Below are positions 36,510 through 46,366 of a stretch of DNA of 64,000 bases, one piece after another. The notes below the pieces were generated by a model, which was not told the origin of the DNA, did not search any database, and saw only the letters and a list, made by a program, of their open reading frames with translations. Positions within the stretch are counted from its first letter, which is position 1. Each line of letters begins with the position of its first letter. The DNA is from Brachybacterium sp. Z12 (lineage in GTDB: Bacteria > Actinomycetota > Actinomycetes > Actinomycetales > Dermabacteraceae), in the NCBI RefSeq assembly GCF_014400405.1, contig NZ_CP060496.1:2232001-2296000 (forward strand), read 5' to 3'. A program made the position numbers and the translations under genes.

Positions 36510-37195
36510 ACGATCCGCTCGACCGCCCCCTGCGCATCGCCCTGGTCGACGACCAGCCGCTGGTGCGTGCCGGCTTCGCGATGGTGATCGACTCGCAGGA
36601 CGACATGGAGGTCGTCGTCCAGGCCTCCGACGGGCAGGCCGCCGTGGAGGAGCTGCGCGCACGCACCGTGGACGTGGTGCTGATGGACGTCAGGATGCCG
36701 CGCAAGGATGGCATCGAGGCGACCGCCGAGATCCTCGCGCAGCTGCCGGTGGACCGTGCCCCGAAGATCATCGTGCTGACCACCTTCGATCTGGACGAGT
36801 ACGTCGTCTCCGCGATCCGTGCGGGTGCCAGCGGCTTCCTGCTCAAGGACGCCCAGCCCGAGGATCTGCTGGGCGCGATCCGCACCGTGCACCGCGGGGA
36901 TGCGGTGATCGCGCCGTCGGCCACCCGGCGGCTGCTGGAGCGGGTGGTCCTCACGCCGGAGCCGCAGGAGAAGGACACCTCCGTGCTGGCCCCGCTCACC
37001 GAGCGGGAGCGCGAGGTGCTCATGCTGATGGGGCGAGGATTCTCCAACCGGGAGATCGGGGCCGAGCTGTTCGTGGCCGAGGCGACCGTGAAGACCCATG
37101 TGGGCCGCGTGCTCTCCAAGCTCGGCGCCCGTGACCGGGTGCAGGCTGTGATCATCGCCTTCGAGACCGGCCTGGTCGCCACCGGCGGCGAGTGA
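36506..37195 (+). CDS. NarL/LuxR-type response regulator
   Basis: About 229 aa. Receiver domain 1-125: acidic pair DDQ near residue 14, phosphoacceptor D in VVLMDVRMPRKDGIE, T in VLTTFD and K in FLLKDAQPEDL. LuxR HTH at about 160-220: LTEREREVLMLMGRGFSNREIGAELFVAEATVKTHV. Coupled with the kinase upstream and, 150 bp downstream, an ABC transporter, the typical cognate pair plus target arrangement. A conserved GNGGTCTGA-like motif near both promoters may be its site. Confidence 0.93.
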   Translation: MNDPLDRPLRIALVDDQPLVRAGFAMVIDSQDDMEVVVQASDGQAAVEELRARTVDVVLMDVRMPRKDGIEATAEILAQLPVDRAPKIIVLTTFDLDEYVVSAIRAGASGFLLKDAQPEDLLGAIRTVHRGDAVIAPSATRRLLERVVLTPEPQEKDTSVLAPLTEREREVLMLMGRGFSNREIGAELFVAEATVKTHVGRVLSKLGARDRVQAVIIAFETGLVATGGE

Positions 37196-37210
37196 CCTGC
37201 ACGGTCCGGA

Positions 37211-37248
37211 TCAGACCACGGTATGACACCGGGATCGCTGCGGTCTGA
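37211..37248. promoter_or_regulatory. Inverted repeat before the ABC transporter operon
   Basis: TCAGACC at 37211-37217 and GGTCTGA at 37242-37248 are exact complements separated by 24 bases. A similar single half site lies before the kinase gene. Placement about 100 bp before the ATPase ATG fits an activator site for the adjacent response regulator. Confidence 0.4.
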
Positions 37249-37346
37249 ACATCGGCACCGATCACGCGACCGCAGGGGGGACGACGCGCACGGTGCCCAC
37301 GCCGGAGGATCGACGATGACAGCTCACCGCCTCGCGAAGGAACCTG

Positions 37347-38084
37347 ATGACCGCCTCACCCCAGGCCGCTCCCCCGACCCCCACCGCCGCCGACGCCCCG
37401 GCGATCATCGCCCGCGGGATCACCCGCAGCTACGGCACCGGAGCCGGCACCGTCACCGCTCTGGATTCCGTGGACCTCGACATCGCCCGCGGCGCGTTCA
37501 CCGCGATCATGGGCCCTTCGGGGTCGGGGAAGTCGACCCTGCTGCACGTCCTGGCAGGGCTCGACGAGGTCGATCAGGGATCCATCCGGCTCGACGGCAC
37601 CGAGATCACCGGCCTGTCCGATGACGCCCTGACGCGGCTGCGACGCGACCGGATCGGCTTCGTCTTCCAGTCCTTCAACCTGCTGCCGATGCTGAGCGCC
37701 GAGCAGAACATCCTGCTGCCGCTCGAGCTCGCCGGCAAGCGCGTGGACCGTGCCTGGCTCAATACCCTCACCTCCGCCTTCGGCATCGCCGACCGGCTCA
37801 CGCATCTGCCCTCCCAGCTCTCCGGCGGCCAGGTGCAGCGGGTCGCGATCGCCCGCGCCCTGGTGACCTCCCCAGCGGTGGTCTTCGCCGATGAGCCCAC
37901 CGGAAACCTCGACTCCCGCACCACTGACGAGGTGCTGGACTTCCTGCGGCTCTCGGTCGACGAGTTCGGGCAGAGCGTCGTCATGGTCACCCATGAGCGC
38001 GAGGCCGCCGAGCGCGCCGACCGGATCATCACCCTCGCCGATGGTCGCATCGTCGGCGACGAGGATCTGCGGGGGCAGCGCTGA
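37347..38084 (+). CDS. ABC transporter ATPase (MacB/LolD type)
   Basis: About 245 aa. Walker A GPSGSGKST, VFQSFNLLPMLSAEQNILLPLELAGK (the MacB-type Q-loop region), LSGGQVQRVAIARAL, VVFADEPTGNLDSRTTDEVL and VTHERE. Members pair with FtsX-fold permeases to move peptides, lipids or antibiotics, driving mechanotransmission rather than classic transport. ATG at 37347 follows GAAGGAACCTG. Stop overlaps the permease ATG at 38084. Confidence 0.93.
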   Translation: MTASPQAAPPTPTAADAPAIIARGITRSYGTGAGTVTALDSVDLDIARGAFTAIMGPSGSGKSTLLHVLAGLDEVDQGSIRLDGTEITGLSDDALTRLRRDRIGFVFQSFNLLPMLSAEQNILLPLELAGKRVDRAWLNTLTSAFGIADRLTHLPSQLSGGQVQRVAIARALVTSPAVVFADEPTGNLDSRTTDEVLDFLRLSVDEFGQSVVMVTHEREAAERADRIITLADGRIVGDEDLRGQR

Positions 38085-40590
38085 TGGCCCGCCGCACCAC
38101 CGTGAAGCTGACGCCGCTGCGTCGACACCTCGCGGCAGTCCTCACCATCGCCCTGTCCTGCGCCTTCGTCGCCATCATGGTGCTGGCCGGGAATCTGGTG
38201 CAGGCCTCGCTGCGCTCAGAGGCGAGCCAACAGTACGAAGGTGCGGACCTCGAGATCACGCGCGAGCTGAGCGACGAGGAGTGGGCATCCCAGGAACCGC
38301 TGGCGGCCCCCGAGGTCGAGGGCGTGGACGAGGTCTGGCCGCAGGTGCAGTACATGATCGAGCTCCGCTCCCCCGACGAGAACTCCTTCCTCGCGGTCGA
38401 GATGCTCCCCGCCGGTGCGTCCGGTGATGACCGGCTCGTCGCCGGCGCACCGGCCACCGAGGCCGATGAGATCGTGCTCGACGAGAATGCCGCTGAAGTG
38501 CTCGGCGTCGGCGTCGGCGAGACGGTCATCCTTCCCGAGGAGATGGCCCCCGATGCGCAGGAGACGACGCTGCGCGTCGTCGGCATCGCCCGACCCGCCG
38601 AAGGCGCAGTCTTCGGCGCCACCCCCACGTGCTGACGAACGAGACCGGCGCCGCCACCCTGCTCGGCCCGAGGGCCGGCACCGACACCCCCACCTGGTTG
38701 GCCTCGGTGCCCGAGGGGACCGACCCCGCTGAGGTCGCCGCGCAGGCCACCGGCGGGGACCTGGAGGTGCGCACGGCCACCGAGGCGGAGGACGAGGCTG
38801 CCCGCCTCCTCCTGCAGGGCTTCGGGGCGTTGGGGATGCTGCTGGCCGTGTTCGTGGTGATCGCACTGTTCACCAGCGCCGTGGTCATCGCCAACACCTT
38901 CGCGGTGACCATCGCACAGCGCACCCGCTCCCTCGCGCTGCTGCGCACGCTCGGCGCCACCCGCTCACAGGTGCGCGGCACAGTGCTGCGCGAGTCGCTG
39001 ACCGTGGGGCTGCTCGGCGCTGCGGCCGGAATGCTCAGCGGCCACCTGCTGGTGCAGCTCGCCCTCGTGGCGGCCGCCTGGCTGGGATGGCTCGAAGGCA
39101 TGCTGCTGGTGCCGCTCGGACTCTGGTCCGTGCTGCTGCCCCTGATCGCCGGGGTGGTCACCCTGCTGGCGAGCCTTGCGCCGATGCGAGCGGCGACCAG
39201 GGTGGCGCCCCTGCAGGCGCTGCGCCCGGCCCCGCCCGCACAGCGCCGAGGTCTCGGCCTCCAGGGCGTCCTCGGTCTGCTCGCAGTGGCAGGCGGGATC
39301 GTGGCACTGGGCGGCGGCACCGCCCTAGCGATGAACGGCATGGTCGGGATCGGGCTCGTCGCCGCGATCGTAGGCGGGGTGGTCAGCTTCACCGGGGTGC
39401 TGCTGACGCTGGTGCTGCTGACCCGTCCGCTGTCCGCCCTGGTGGCACGTGCCGCCGGCCAGGTGGGAGGACTGTCTGCCCGGATCGCAGGCGCCAATGT
39501 GGCCCGCAATCCGCGACGCAGCGCCGCGACGATCGCAGCACTGCTGATCGGCACCACCCTGATGACGATGATGGCCGTCGGCGCGCGCACCGCGGAGGTG
39601 ACCCTCACCTCCGAGCTGGATTCACGCCGCCCGATCGACCTGGTCGTCTCGGGCGAGGAGATGCCCGAGGACGCTGTCGCCCGGATCGCCGCGATCCAGG
39701 GGATGGATTCCGCGCACGAGTCCGCCCGCGGCGACATCGAGGTGGGGGCCTCCGAGCCGATGACCCTCTACGCGGCCACGCCCGAGGCGCTGACGGAGAC
39801 CTCCCACCGGCCCGAGATGGTCGACGAGCTCACCGACGGGGTCGTACTGCTGGGCAAGGAGCGCGCCGAGCGCTTCGGAGTGGCCGACGGCCAGGTGCTC
39901 GAGATCGACGGCCCTGACGGCACCCTCCATGAGCTGAGGGTGCAGGTCGATGCGAACCTGCAGATGTCGCTGGTGACGCCCGCGACGCACGAGCAGCTGC
40001 TCGGCGACCGGGCGCGCCCCGCGGTGCTCGCCGACTTCGCCGACCCCGGCACGCCAGCTCGGGAGGGCGTCGACGGCTACGACCTGATGCGCGACGTGGA
40101 CGAGCTGACCCAGGCCGAGGGCTACTCCGAGATCCGGGTGGACGCCGGTGGTCTCGAGCGCGAAGGCTATGCGCAGATCCTCGGCGTGCTGCTGGGGATC
40201 ACTCTCGCGCTGCTGGCGGTCGCGGTGCTCGTCGCCCTGGTGGGCGTGGCAAACACGCTGAGCCTCGGCGTCATCGAGCGCACGTCGGAGAACGCACTGC
40301 TGCGCGCCCTGGGCACCACCCGCCGGCAGATGCGGGCGATGCTCGGCTGGGAGGGCGTCCTGCTCGCTCTCGTGGGAGCCGTTCTCGGGCTCGCCCTCGG
40401 GAGCCTGTACGGCGTGCTGGGCATCAGCGCCCTGCTGGGTTCGACCTGGCCGGTCTCGATCACGATCCCCTGGGGCCAGCTGGCCCTGGTGCTCGTGCTC
40501 GCGATCGTCGCGGGCGGTCTCGCCTCCGTCCTGCCCGGCCGGGCAGCTGCCCGGACCGCCCCGGCCGCGGCTCTCGCCGACGCTGACTGA
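38084..40590 (+). CDS. FtsX/MacB-fold ABC permease (two FtsX domains), one frame break
   Basis: About 836 aa. One N-terminal helix (VLTIALSCAFVAIMVLAGNLVQASL), an extracytoplasmic domain, a first FtsX domain with NTFAVTIAQRTRSLALLRTLGATRSQVR, helices to about residue 450, a second extracytoplasmic domain, and a second FtsX domain with GVANTLSLGVIERTSENALLRALGTTRRQMR. The break is in the C5 run 38622-38626: one more C gives ATPHVLTNETG. Forms a transporter with the ATPase just upstream. Such BceB-unlike, ten-helix permeases adjoin NarL-type systems and often give resistance to envelope-active compounds; here the cargo is unknown. Confidence 0.9.
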
Positions 40591-40620
40591 CCCGGCCGGG
40601 CCTTGTGCCCGGAACCAGGA

Positions 40621-40656
40621 AGGGCCCCGCACCGGATCGCTCCGGTGCGGGGCCCT
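40621..40656. terminator. Perfect 16-bp hairpin terminator
   Basis: AGGGCCCCGCACCGGA, loop TCGC, then its exact complement. It lies between the convergent ABC permease and the small membrane-protein gene and could serve both strands. No U-tract, as is common for actinobacterial terminators. Confidence 0.85.
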
Positions 40657-40685
40657 CGCCGCCGCTGGCGCATGCGGCCTGTGCG

Positions 40686-41135
40686 TCACTCGCCCCGCGA
40701 GGGCAGAGGGGTCGAATGCACCAGGCGCGTCAGCAGCACGAAGAGGATGATCGCGAGGACCAGTGCCACGGTGCCCTGCCAGTACATGGAGGCGTTCAAC
40801 ATGCTCGCGCCCACCAGGGCCTGGAACAGCTGCCAGGTGATGCCCCAGCCCAGGCCGAAGCGTCCCCTGACCAGGATCGAGCGGGCGGCGAACCCGAGCG
40901 CGGCCGCGAACAGGAGCAGGAAGATCCCGAGGCCGATGCCGAGCCGGGGGTGGAGGGCCCCACCGGAGACCGCGACGAAGCAGTACGCGGCGGCGGAGGC
41001 GAGCAGCAGCGCCTCCACGCCCAGCAGCGAGGCGACGATCGGCCGGATGCGCGGGCTCGGGTCCTCGGCGTCGACGGCGCCGCGGGCTCGGTCGTCCGCA
41101 GGACCGCGAGGAGAGGAAGTGGTGTCGGTGGGCAT
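40686..41135 (-). CDS. Small integral membrane protein, unknown function
   Basis: About 149 aa. A disordered 30-residue N-terminus rich in Asp/Arg/Pro precedes four hydrophobic helices: IVASLLGVEALLLASAAAYCFVAV, LGIGLGIFLLLFAAALGFAARSIL, ITWQLFQALVGASMLNASMYW and ALVLAIILFVLLTRLV. This layout is shared by many unassigned actinobacterial proteins. Monocistronic; downstream is the bidirectional terminator. No frame break. Confidence 0.75.
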   Translation of the reverse strand: MPTDTTSSPRGPADDRARGAVDAEDPSPRIRPIVASLLGVEALLLASAAAYCFVAVSGGALHPRLGIGLGIFLLLFAAALGFAARSILVRGRFGLGWGITWQLFQALVGASMLNASMYWQGTVALVLAIILFVLLTRLVHSTPLPSRGE

Positions 41136-41488
41136 GGTGGCACTGTAATCGTCGGGCTCATCCCGGTGTGCACCGCGTTCCGGCCGATCTCCTCAACCAC
41201 CTTCCGCACCCGGAAGCAACGCCTTCGTGCCAGGCATCACGCGCGTCGCGGCTCCTCGCCGACGGTTGTGGGAAGTGCCACCAGGCTTGCCCATCAAGCC
41301 CCTTGTCGAGGCCCCGACCGCCCCAGAGAATGGATAACGGCTCGTCCGACCGACGTTCACAGCAGGAGCATCCTGCCGCCGTCGCCGCCGCGAGGAGCCA
41401 GAGACCCGACAACACCCCTTCAGGGGTGACCCTCGCCGCGCCGGGCCCCACGGGGCTGGGCGGGGCGTCCTGGAAAGAGAGAGTGACG
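41136..41488. other. Long leader/intergenic region upstream of whiB
   Basis: 353 bp between divergent genes. It contains two small hairpins in the whiB direction: GGCTTG/CAAGCC at 41284-41300 and CACCCC/GGGGTG around TTCA at 41412-41427. No ORF of merit; GAAAGAGAGAG precedes the whiB ATG. A long, structured untranslated leader is usual for whiB1-type genes, but the promoter was not located. Confidence 0.45.
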
Positions 41489-41737
41489 ATGGACTGGCGC
41501 CACCGTGCCGAGTGCCTCAACCATGATCCCGAGCTGTTCTTCCCGATCGGGAACACGGGGCCGGCGATCACCCAGATCCAGGAGGCGAAGGCGGTGTGCC
41601 AGAAGTGCGACGTCATGACCGCGTGCCTCAAGTTCGCACTCGAGACCGGCCAGGACTCCGGCGTCTGGGGCGGACTGTCCGAGGATGAGCGCCGCTCCCT
41701 CAAGCGCCGCAACGCCCGCGCCCGCCGCGCGAGCTGA
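41489..41737 (+). CDS. WhiB-family iron-sulfur transcription regulator (WhiB1-like)
   Basis: About 82 aa. Four Cys arranged C9, C37-x2-C40, C46 (AECLNHDPELFFP, CQKCDVMTACLKFAL) to bind a [4Fe-4S] cluster; the signature GVWGG turn follows, then a basic tail SLKRRNARARRAS for DNA. WhiB1 of mycobacteria is an essential, NO-sensitive partner of the housekeeping sigma factor (established knowledge). Position facing a PdtaS-like kinase gene matches whiB1-pdtaS in M. tuberculosis, supporting the WhiB1 type. Confidence 0.93.
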   Translation: MDWRHRAECLNHDPELFFPIGNTGPAITQIQEAKAVCQKCDVMTACLKFALETGQDSGVWGGLSEDERRSLKRRNARARRAS

Positions 41738-41839
41738 CCCCCTGGTCCTGCGGCACGCCCACGAGCGCGACGCCGCAGGACCCCACCTCCGGGCCCGCGT
41801 TATGATCAGCCGGCCCGGAGGCCCGCCCCGGGCCGCCCC

Positions 41840-43332
41840 TCAGAGCGTGAGCGGGTCCAGGTAGACCTCGACGATCGCGCGGGTCCCGCCCTCGGACTGA
41901 CCCTCCCAGGTGAGAGTGCCTCCCAGCTGCCCCTGCACCAGGGTCAGCGCGATGTTGGTCCCGAGCCCCGTCGGCTTCGCCGCCCCCATCCCGCTCCCGT
42001 CGTCCTCGATCGAGATGACCAGATGGGATCCGGTCCGAGCGCTGCGGATGGTGAGCGTCCCCCGGTCTCCGACAAACCATGCTCCACCGCATTGGTGGCG
42101 AGCTCTGTGACGACCAGCGCGAGCGGCGTCGCCTCCTCCGCCCGGATCGTGCCGACCCGCCCGATCTTCTGGGTGCGCACCTCGACCTGGCTGTCGGTCA
42201 GCTGCGGCGTCCCCGCGCGATGGACGGTCGCGCTCGCCGCGTCCACGGCCAGCCGCAGGCAGCGATCGATCACCTCGTCGAAGTGGACCGCTTCCTGCGA
42301 TCCCTGCAGCAGTGATTCGTGCACCAGCGCGATGGTCGAGACCCTGCGCATCGCCTCCGCAAGAGCCTCCCGCGCCTCTTCGGACTTCATCCGTCGTGAC
42401 TGCATCCGCAGCAGCGCCGCCACGGTCTGCAGGTTGTTCTTCACCCGGTGGTGGACCTCGCGGATGGTCGCGTCCTTGGTGATCAGCTCACGCTCACGGC
42501 GGCGCAGCTCGGTCACATCGCGCACCAGGATCACTGCGCCAGTGCGGCGACCCTGTTCTGTCAGCGGCACGGCCCGCAGCGAGAGGGTCCCGCCCCGGGC
42601 CTGCATGTCGGAACGCCATGCGGCGCGTCCCATCAGGACCAGCGGCAGGGATTCATCCACCGGGGAGCGGGACTGCAGCATCTCGGTGGACAGCTCAGCG
42701 AGGGTGATGCCCTCCATGTCGCCGGCGACGCCGAAGCGGTGGAACGCCGAGCGCGCGTTGGGGGAGGTCCACTGGACGACGCCGGCCTCATCGATCTCGA
42801 CCACGCCGTCGCCGACGCGGGGTGCGCCGCGCCGGGGCGGGATCGGTACGCCCTCGATGGGGAAGGCACCGCTCTCGAGCATCCGCAGCAGTCGATGCCC
42901 CAGGGCCCGAAGATGGATCTCGTTGTCGGAGGGCTGGTGGTCTGTGACGGGGATCTCCGCGGCGACCACGGCGAGGGTGCGCCCGTTCTTACGCACGGGC
43001 ACGAGAGTGCCCGTCGCCGGGCGCCCTTCGCGCTCGATGGTGAGTCGCTGACGGTCGGGCTCGCCGCCGTGCAGCAGGCGCGAGACCTCGGTGCTCTCCT
43101 CGCCCCCGGCCCCCATGGAACCCACCGGGTCCTCGTAGTAGACCGTGGAGCCAGTGGCGGGGCGGCAGTGGGCGACGGCCAGCGGGCCGTCGTCCTCGCG
43201 GATCCACAGCACGAGGTCGGCGCGCAGCAGATCGGCGAGCAGGTTCCAGTCACCGACCAGGTGCTGCAACCAATCCGCCTCCTTCTCGGAGAGACCACGG
43301 TTGTCGGCGAGGAACTTGGACAGGCTCGGCAT
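41840..43332 (-). CDS. pdtaS: PdtaS-type sensor histidine kinase, one frame break
   Basis: About 497 aa, soluble. Residues 1-150 GAF-like (LRADLVLWIREDDGPLAVAHCRPA), PAS-like at about 165-280 (VVEIDEAGVVQWTSPNARSAFHR), then HisKA_2 with TIREVHHRVKNNLQTVAALLRMQSRR bearing the phospho-His, and HATPase with VVTELATNAVEHGL. Near 42073 one base appears missing; with it the G-box region DDGSGMG...GLGTNIALTLVQGQLGG follows and the protein ends at 41840. PdtaS partners with the antiterminator-type regulator PdtaR, not seen in this window. Soluble cytosolic sensing is expected. Confidence 0.88.
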
Positions 43333-43438
43333 GAGAACAGGATAGGGGTCCGCCTCGCATCGTCAGAGTTCGTCCGCGGGCGGGCGCGGGCTCGAACTGC
43401 CCTAGGCTGAGCCCGATCAGTTCCGAGGAAGGATCAGG

Positions 43439-43945
43439 ATGAAGCTTCGCGAGACATTGACCCTGCCGCTGTCGGCACGCTCGGCGGCGGAGATGTACGC
43501 CGATCCGGAGTACACGGAGATTCGCCGGCGCACGCTCGGGGCGACGCATGCCGAATCGACTCTCGAGGGGAGCCCGGCCGGGACGTTCACCGTCCGCACC
43601 GAGCTGTCCATGCCCACCGACCGGGTGCCGGACATGGTGCGACCCTTCGTCGGCTCGTCCGTGACGATCCATGAGGAGCAGTCCTGGTCCGCCGCGCAGC
43701 CGGATGGCAGTCGCGAGGGGACGATGCGTCTGGACGTCGCCGGCACCCCCGCGGGGCTCACCGCCACCCTGCGACTGACCTCGGCCGGAGAGCAGAGCAG
43801 CTCCGTCGAGATCGACGGCGATCTGGTCGCGAAGATCCCTCTGCTGGGGCCGCGACTGGAGAAGGCCGCCATCCCCTATGTCTCCACGGTGCTGCGTGCC
43901 GAGGAACGCTCCGCGACGACCTACCGCGAGGCGGCTGCCGGCTGA
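43439..43945 (+). CDS. DUF2505 family protein (SRPBCC-like fold)
   Basis: About 168 aa. MKLRETLTLPLSARSAAEMYADPEYTEIRRR begins like polyketide-cyclase/START-fold proteins, and the alternating beta-strand pattern continues to a C-terminal helix PRLEKAAIPYVSTVLRAEERSATTY. The family occurs widely in Actinobacteria, without known ligand. GAGGAAGGATCAGG precedes the ATG, a good ribosome site. Intact. Confidence 0.8.
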   Translation: MKLRETLTLPLSARSAAEMYADPEYTEIRRRTLGATHAESTLEGSPAGTFTVRTELSMPTDRVPDMVRPFVGSSVTIHEEQSWSAAQPDGSREGTMRLDVAGTPAGLTATLRLTSAGEQSSSVEIDGDLVAKIPLLGPRLEKAAIPYVSTVLRAEERSATTYREAAAG

Positions 43946-43971
43946 TCAGTCCGCGCTGGGCGGCCCGCCGC

Positions 43972-44417
43972 TCAGGTGGCGGGCCCGCCGCCCAGGAAGG
44001 CGAGCGCGGCAGGACCTTCGGTGGCGTCGAACCACAGCAGTGCCGGGTCGGTGTCATCGGCTTCCGCCGCGGCGGCATCCAGCTCGGTGACGTGGAAGCT
44101 GGCGATCCGTGCTGTGACCTCCTCACGGAGGCTGATGCCGAAGGCTCCCCACCCTCCGACCCGGGACGCACCGCGGCCTCCGGGACGTCGGCGGCGATCA
44201 CGAGGGCACGCGCCGAGCTGGACCCTGTGCTGAGAGCAATGTGGATCGCGTCCTGCAGGGCGTCGTACTCGAGGTCCTCCTCGTCCTGTCCGGGTCGGCC
44301 CGTGCGGGCTTCGGCGGTCACGGCCCATGCGGCACGGCCCCCGACGAGCTCGATGCGCCCACCGGCGCTCTTTAGCACAGGGCGGTCCGGGGTGGTCAGC
44401 GGAAGGTAGATCCTCAT
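43972..44417 (-). CDS. DUF6912-like conserved protein, one frame break
   Basis: About 148 aa. MRIYLPLTTPDRPVL opening and EYDALQDAIHIAL then ARALVIAADVPEAAV are typical of an actinobacterial family of unknown function. A length error in the G run at about 44160-44162 joins RPG to VGGWGAFGISLREEVTARIASFHVTELD and the ending FLGGGPAT at 43972. Four bases after the CpaE-like gene's stop, so possibly in the same transcript. No motif suggests catalysis. Confidence 0.72.
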
Positions 44418-44421
44418 GGCG

Positions 44422-45642
44422 TCATCTTCTCACCGGCTCGGCTGATCCTGTGACTGCGGCGCCCTGTCCGATCACCGCGGGCGAGGCTGCGAGGTCCCGC
44501 AGTCCCCTGCGTAGCGCGGAGCGCGGCGCCGCCTCGGCGAGCAGCGCCCCGTCCCACGCGGCAGTGCGGCAGGCGATCGGATCATCGGGCAGGAGGGTGA
44601 GCGAGGCCACCTGGATCCGGGAGGCGATCAGCTCCCTCACCCGGTCCCCCGGCACCGGAGCGCCGACGCGGTTGACCACGACATGCAGCTCCTCGACGCC
44701 GAGCTCCTGGAGCCTGCTGTGCTCGCGCAGCAACCGGGTGATGCTGATCGGATCCGCAGTGACGACCGCGATCACGGCATCCGACGCCTCGATCGCGCTG
44801 ATCGCGGCAGCATTGCGCTGAGGGGCGATGGTGTCGTAGCTGAGCTCCTCGTCCTCCTCCAGCAGCGATGCGACATCTGCGAGCACGAGGCCGCCCCGTC
44901 GCGCGAGCGCAGCCCAGACACCGTCCATCGAGGTGCGGCGCAGCTCCGCCCACCGTCCGGGGACCCCGATGCCGCTGAGCAGCCGCAGTCGTGGCTGGAC
45001 CAGAGGGAGGGGACTCGATCGTCTCCGCATCGAGCGTGTCCCGATCGTGGGCTCTCGCGGCGGCCACCAGGCCGGGGCTTCGTCCAGCACGCCGAGCAGC
45101 TGGCTCTGCGAGGGACCGTAGGTGTCCGCGTCGACCAGGACGGTGTCCGCTCCGGCCGCGGCCGCCTCGGCGGCCAGGTTGACCGCGAGGGTCGAACGCC
45201 CCGGAGCGCCACCAGGGCCCCACACCGCGACGAGCCGGCCACCCGACTCCTCGTCAGCGTCCGCCGCCTCCTGGATCCAGGAAGCTCCTTCTTCCTGCTC
45301 ACCGGAGACCGCTGCGGCCACCGTGGCGAGGATCTCCTCGATCGAGGAGCTCGCGTCGAGCACATGGCGAAGCCCCAGCGCAGTCTGGTCGGCGTCCTCC
45401 TGCGACCTCAGTCCCACCACGGCCGCGTCTCTCATCATCGCCGCGATCGCGTCTCGCCCGAGACCGCGCACTGAGACATCGATCAGCACCACGTCCCCGA
45501 CGCCGGCCGCGACCACGGCGAGCGTCTCGGCGAGGTCGGCACAGCGGCGCACCACCCGCGCCGTCCGGCTGCGGTCCACCGCGAGGTCGTGGACGATCCG
45601 CACCTCGTCTCTTCCGGAGGCGCACAGCACGATGTCGATCAT
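44422..45642 (-). CDS. CpaE/TadZ-like pilus localisation ATPase
   Basis: About 406 aa. Residues 1-105 receiver-like without clear phospho site; then a MinD-like P-loop ATPase: VWGPGGAPGRSTLAVNLAAEAA (deviant Walker A), VLVDADTYGPSQSQLLGVLDE, and VLADVASLLEEDEELSYD. This family positions Tad pili. The frame looks continuous but residues about 189-211 are out of frame: restoring one C near 45074 gives APGLVAAARAHDRDTLDAETI and the frame returns near 45010. Its ATG overlaps the stop region of the SAF-domain gene. The rest of the tad operon is at 28-33 kb. Confidence 0.8.
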   Translation of the reverse strand: MIDIVLCASGRDEVRIVHDLAVDRSRTARVVRRCADLAETLAVVAAGVGDVVLIDVSVRGLGRDAIAAMMRDAAVVGLRSQEDADQTALGLRHVLDASSSIEEILATVAAAVSGEQEEGASWIQEAADADEESGGRLVAVWGPGGAPGRSTLAVNLAAEAAAAGADTVLVDADTYGPSQSQLLGVLDEAPAWWPPREPTIGTRSMRRRSSPLPLVQPRLRLLSGIGVPGRWAELRRTSMDGVWAALARRGGLVLADVASLLEEDEELSYDTIAPQRNAAAISAIEASDAVIAVVTADPISITRLLREHSRLQELGVEELHVVVNRVGAPVPGDRVRELIASRIQVASLTLLPDDPIACRTAAWDGALLAEAAPRSALRRGLRDLAASPAVIGQGAAVTGSAEPVRR

Positions 45643-46278
45643 GGCGCGAGCCCATGGGCACCGGGGACGCCGATCACGTCCAACCGCTCATCCTTCGAGA
45701 GGACCTCGAGGACCTCGTGCACGCTGCTGCTGGGCACCAGCACCTCCACGGACATCGAGCGCATGCCCAGCGAGCTCCCCTCGTCGATTCGGCGGACCAC
45801 CGCATCGGGCACCAGCAGGACGGCCTGTGCGTCGCCTGACTCATCGGTCGCGGGAGCGGTGTGCCAGAGCTCCACGGTGCTCCCGGGGGCGACGGACTCG
45901 GCCACAGTCGCAGCAACCGGGATCACCACCGGACGCAGCGGCACCTCGGCCGCCTGCCCGATCGCCGACATCGGCAGCAGCTCCCCCTCCTGCACGGCGC
46001 GTGTGGCGACCGCTCCTTCGGGGATGGCGTCCACGCTCCCGGCGTAGAGATCGGTCTGGTCCCCCAGCCGTACCTCGGCGACGACGAGATCGGAGGCGTC
46101 GATGGAGTCGCCGGGCGCGATCGGTGAGCGGGTCACGAGCACGGGTGTGGTCTCGGAGTCGGGAGACCAGCAGGGCACCCATCAGGACGCTCGCGACGAC
46201 GAGGACGATCCCGACGATCAGCCGCGGATCCTTCCAACGCGGCCTGCGCAGCCTCATCACCGATGCAGTAGCCCCCAC
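45639..46278 (-). CDS. SAF-domain protein (RcpC/CpaB-like pilus assembly), one frame break
   Basis: About 213 aa. GAGGAGAA five bases before GTG 46278 fixes the start (MGATASVMRLRRPRWKDPR). One membrane helix, LIVGIVLVVASVLMGALLVSRL, then a break near 46160, then TTPVLVTRSPIAPGDSIDASDL, a SAF domain, and a C-terminal RcpC-like domain with AVLLVPDAVVRRI. RcpC/CpaB proteins sit at the outer side of Tad systems. The stop overlaps the CpaE-like gene's start. Confidence 0.78.
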
Positions 46279-46366
46279 TGCGTTCTCCTCAACCCTCGTA
46301 GCCCGCGCTGGCGGGATCTCACGGGAGGCTACCGGGAGCCGGTGCTTCAAGGGGCGGAATACCGTG

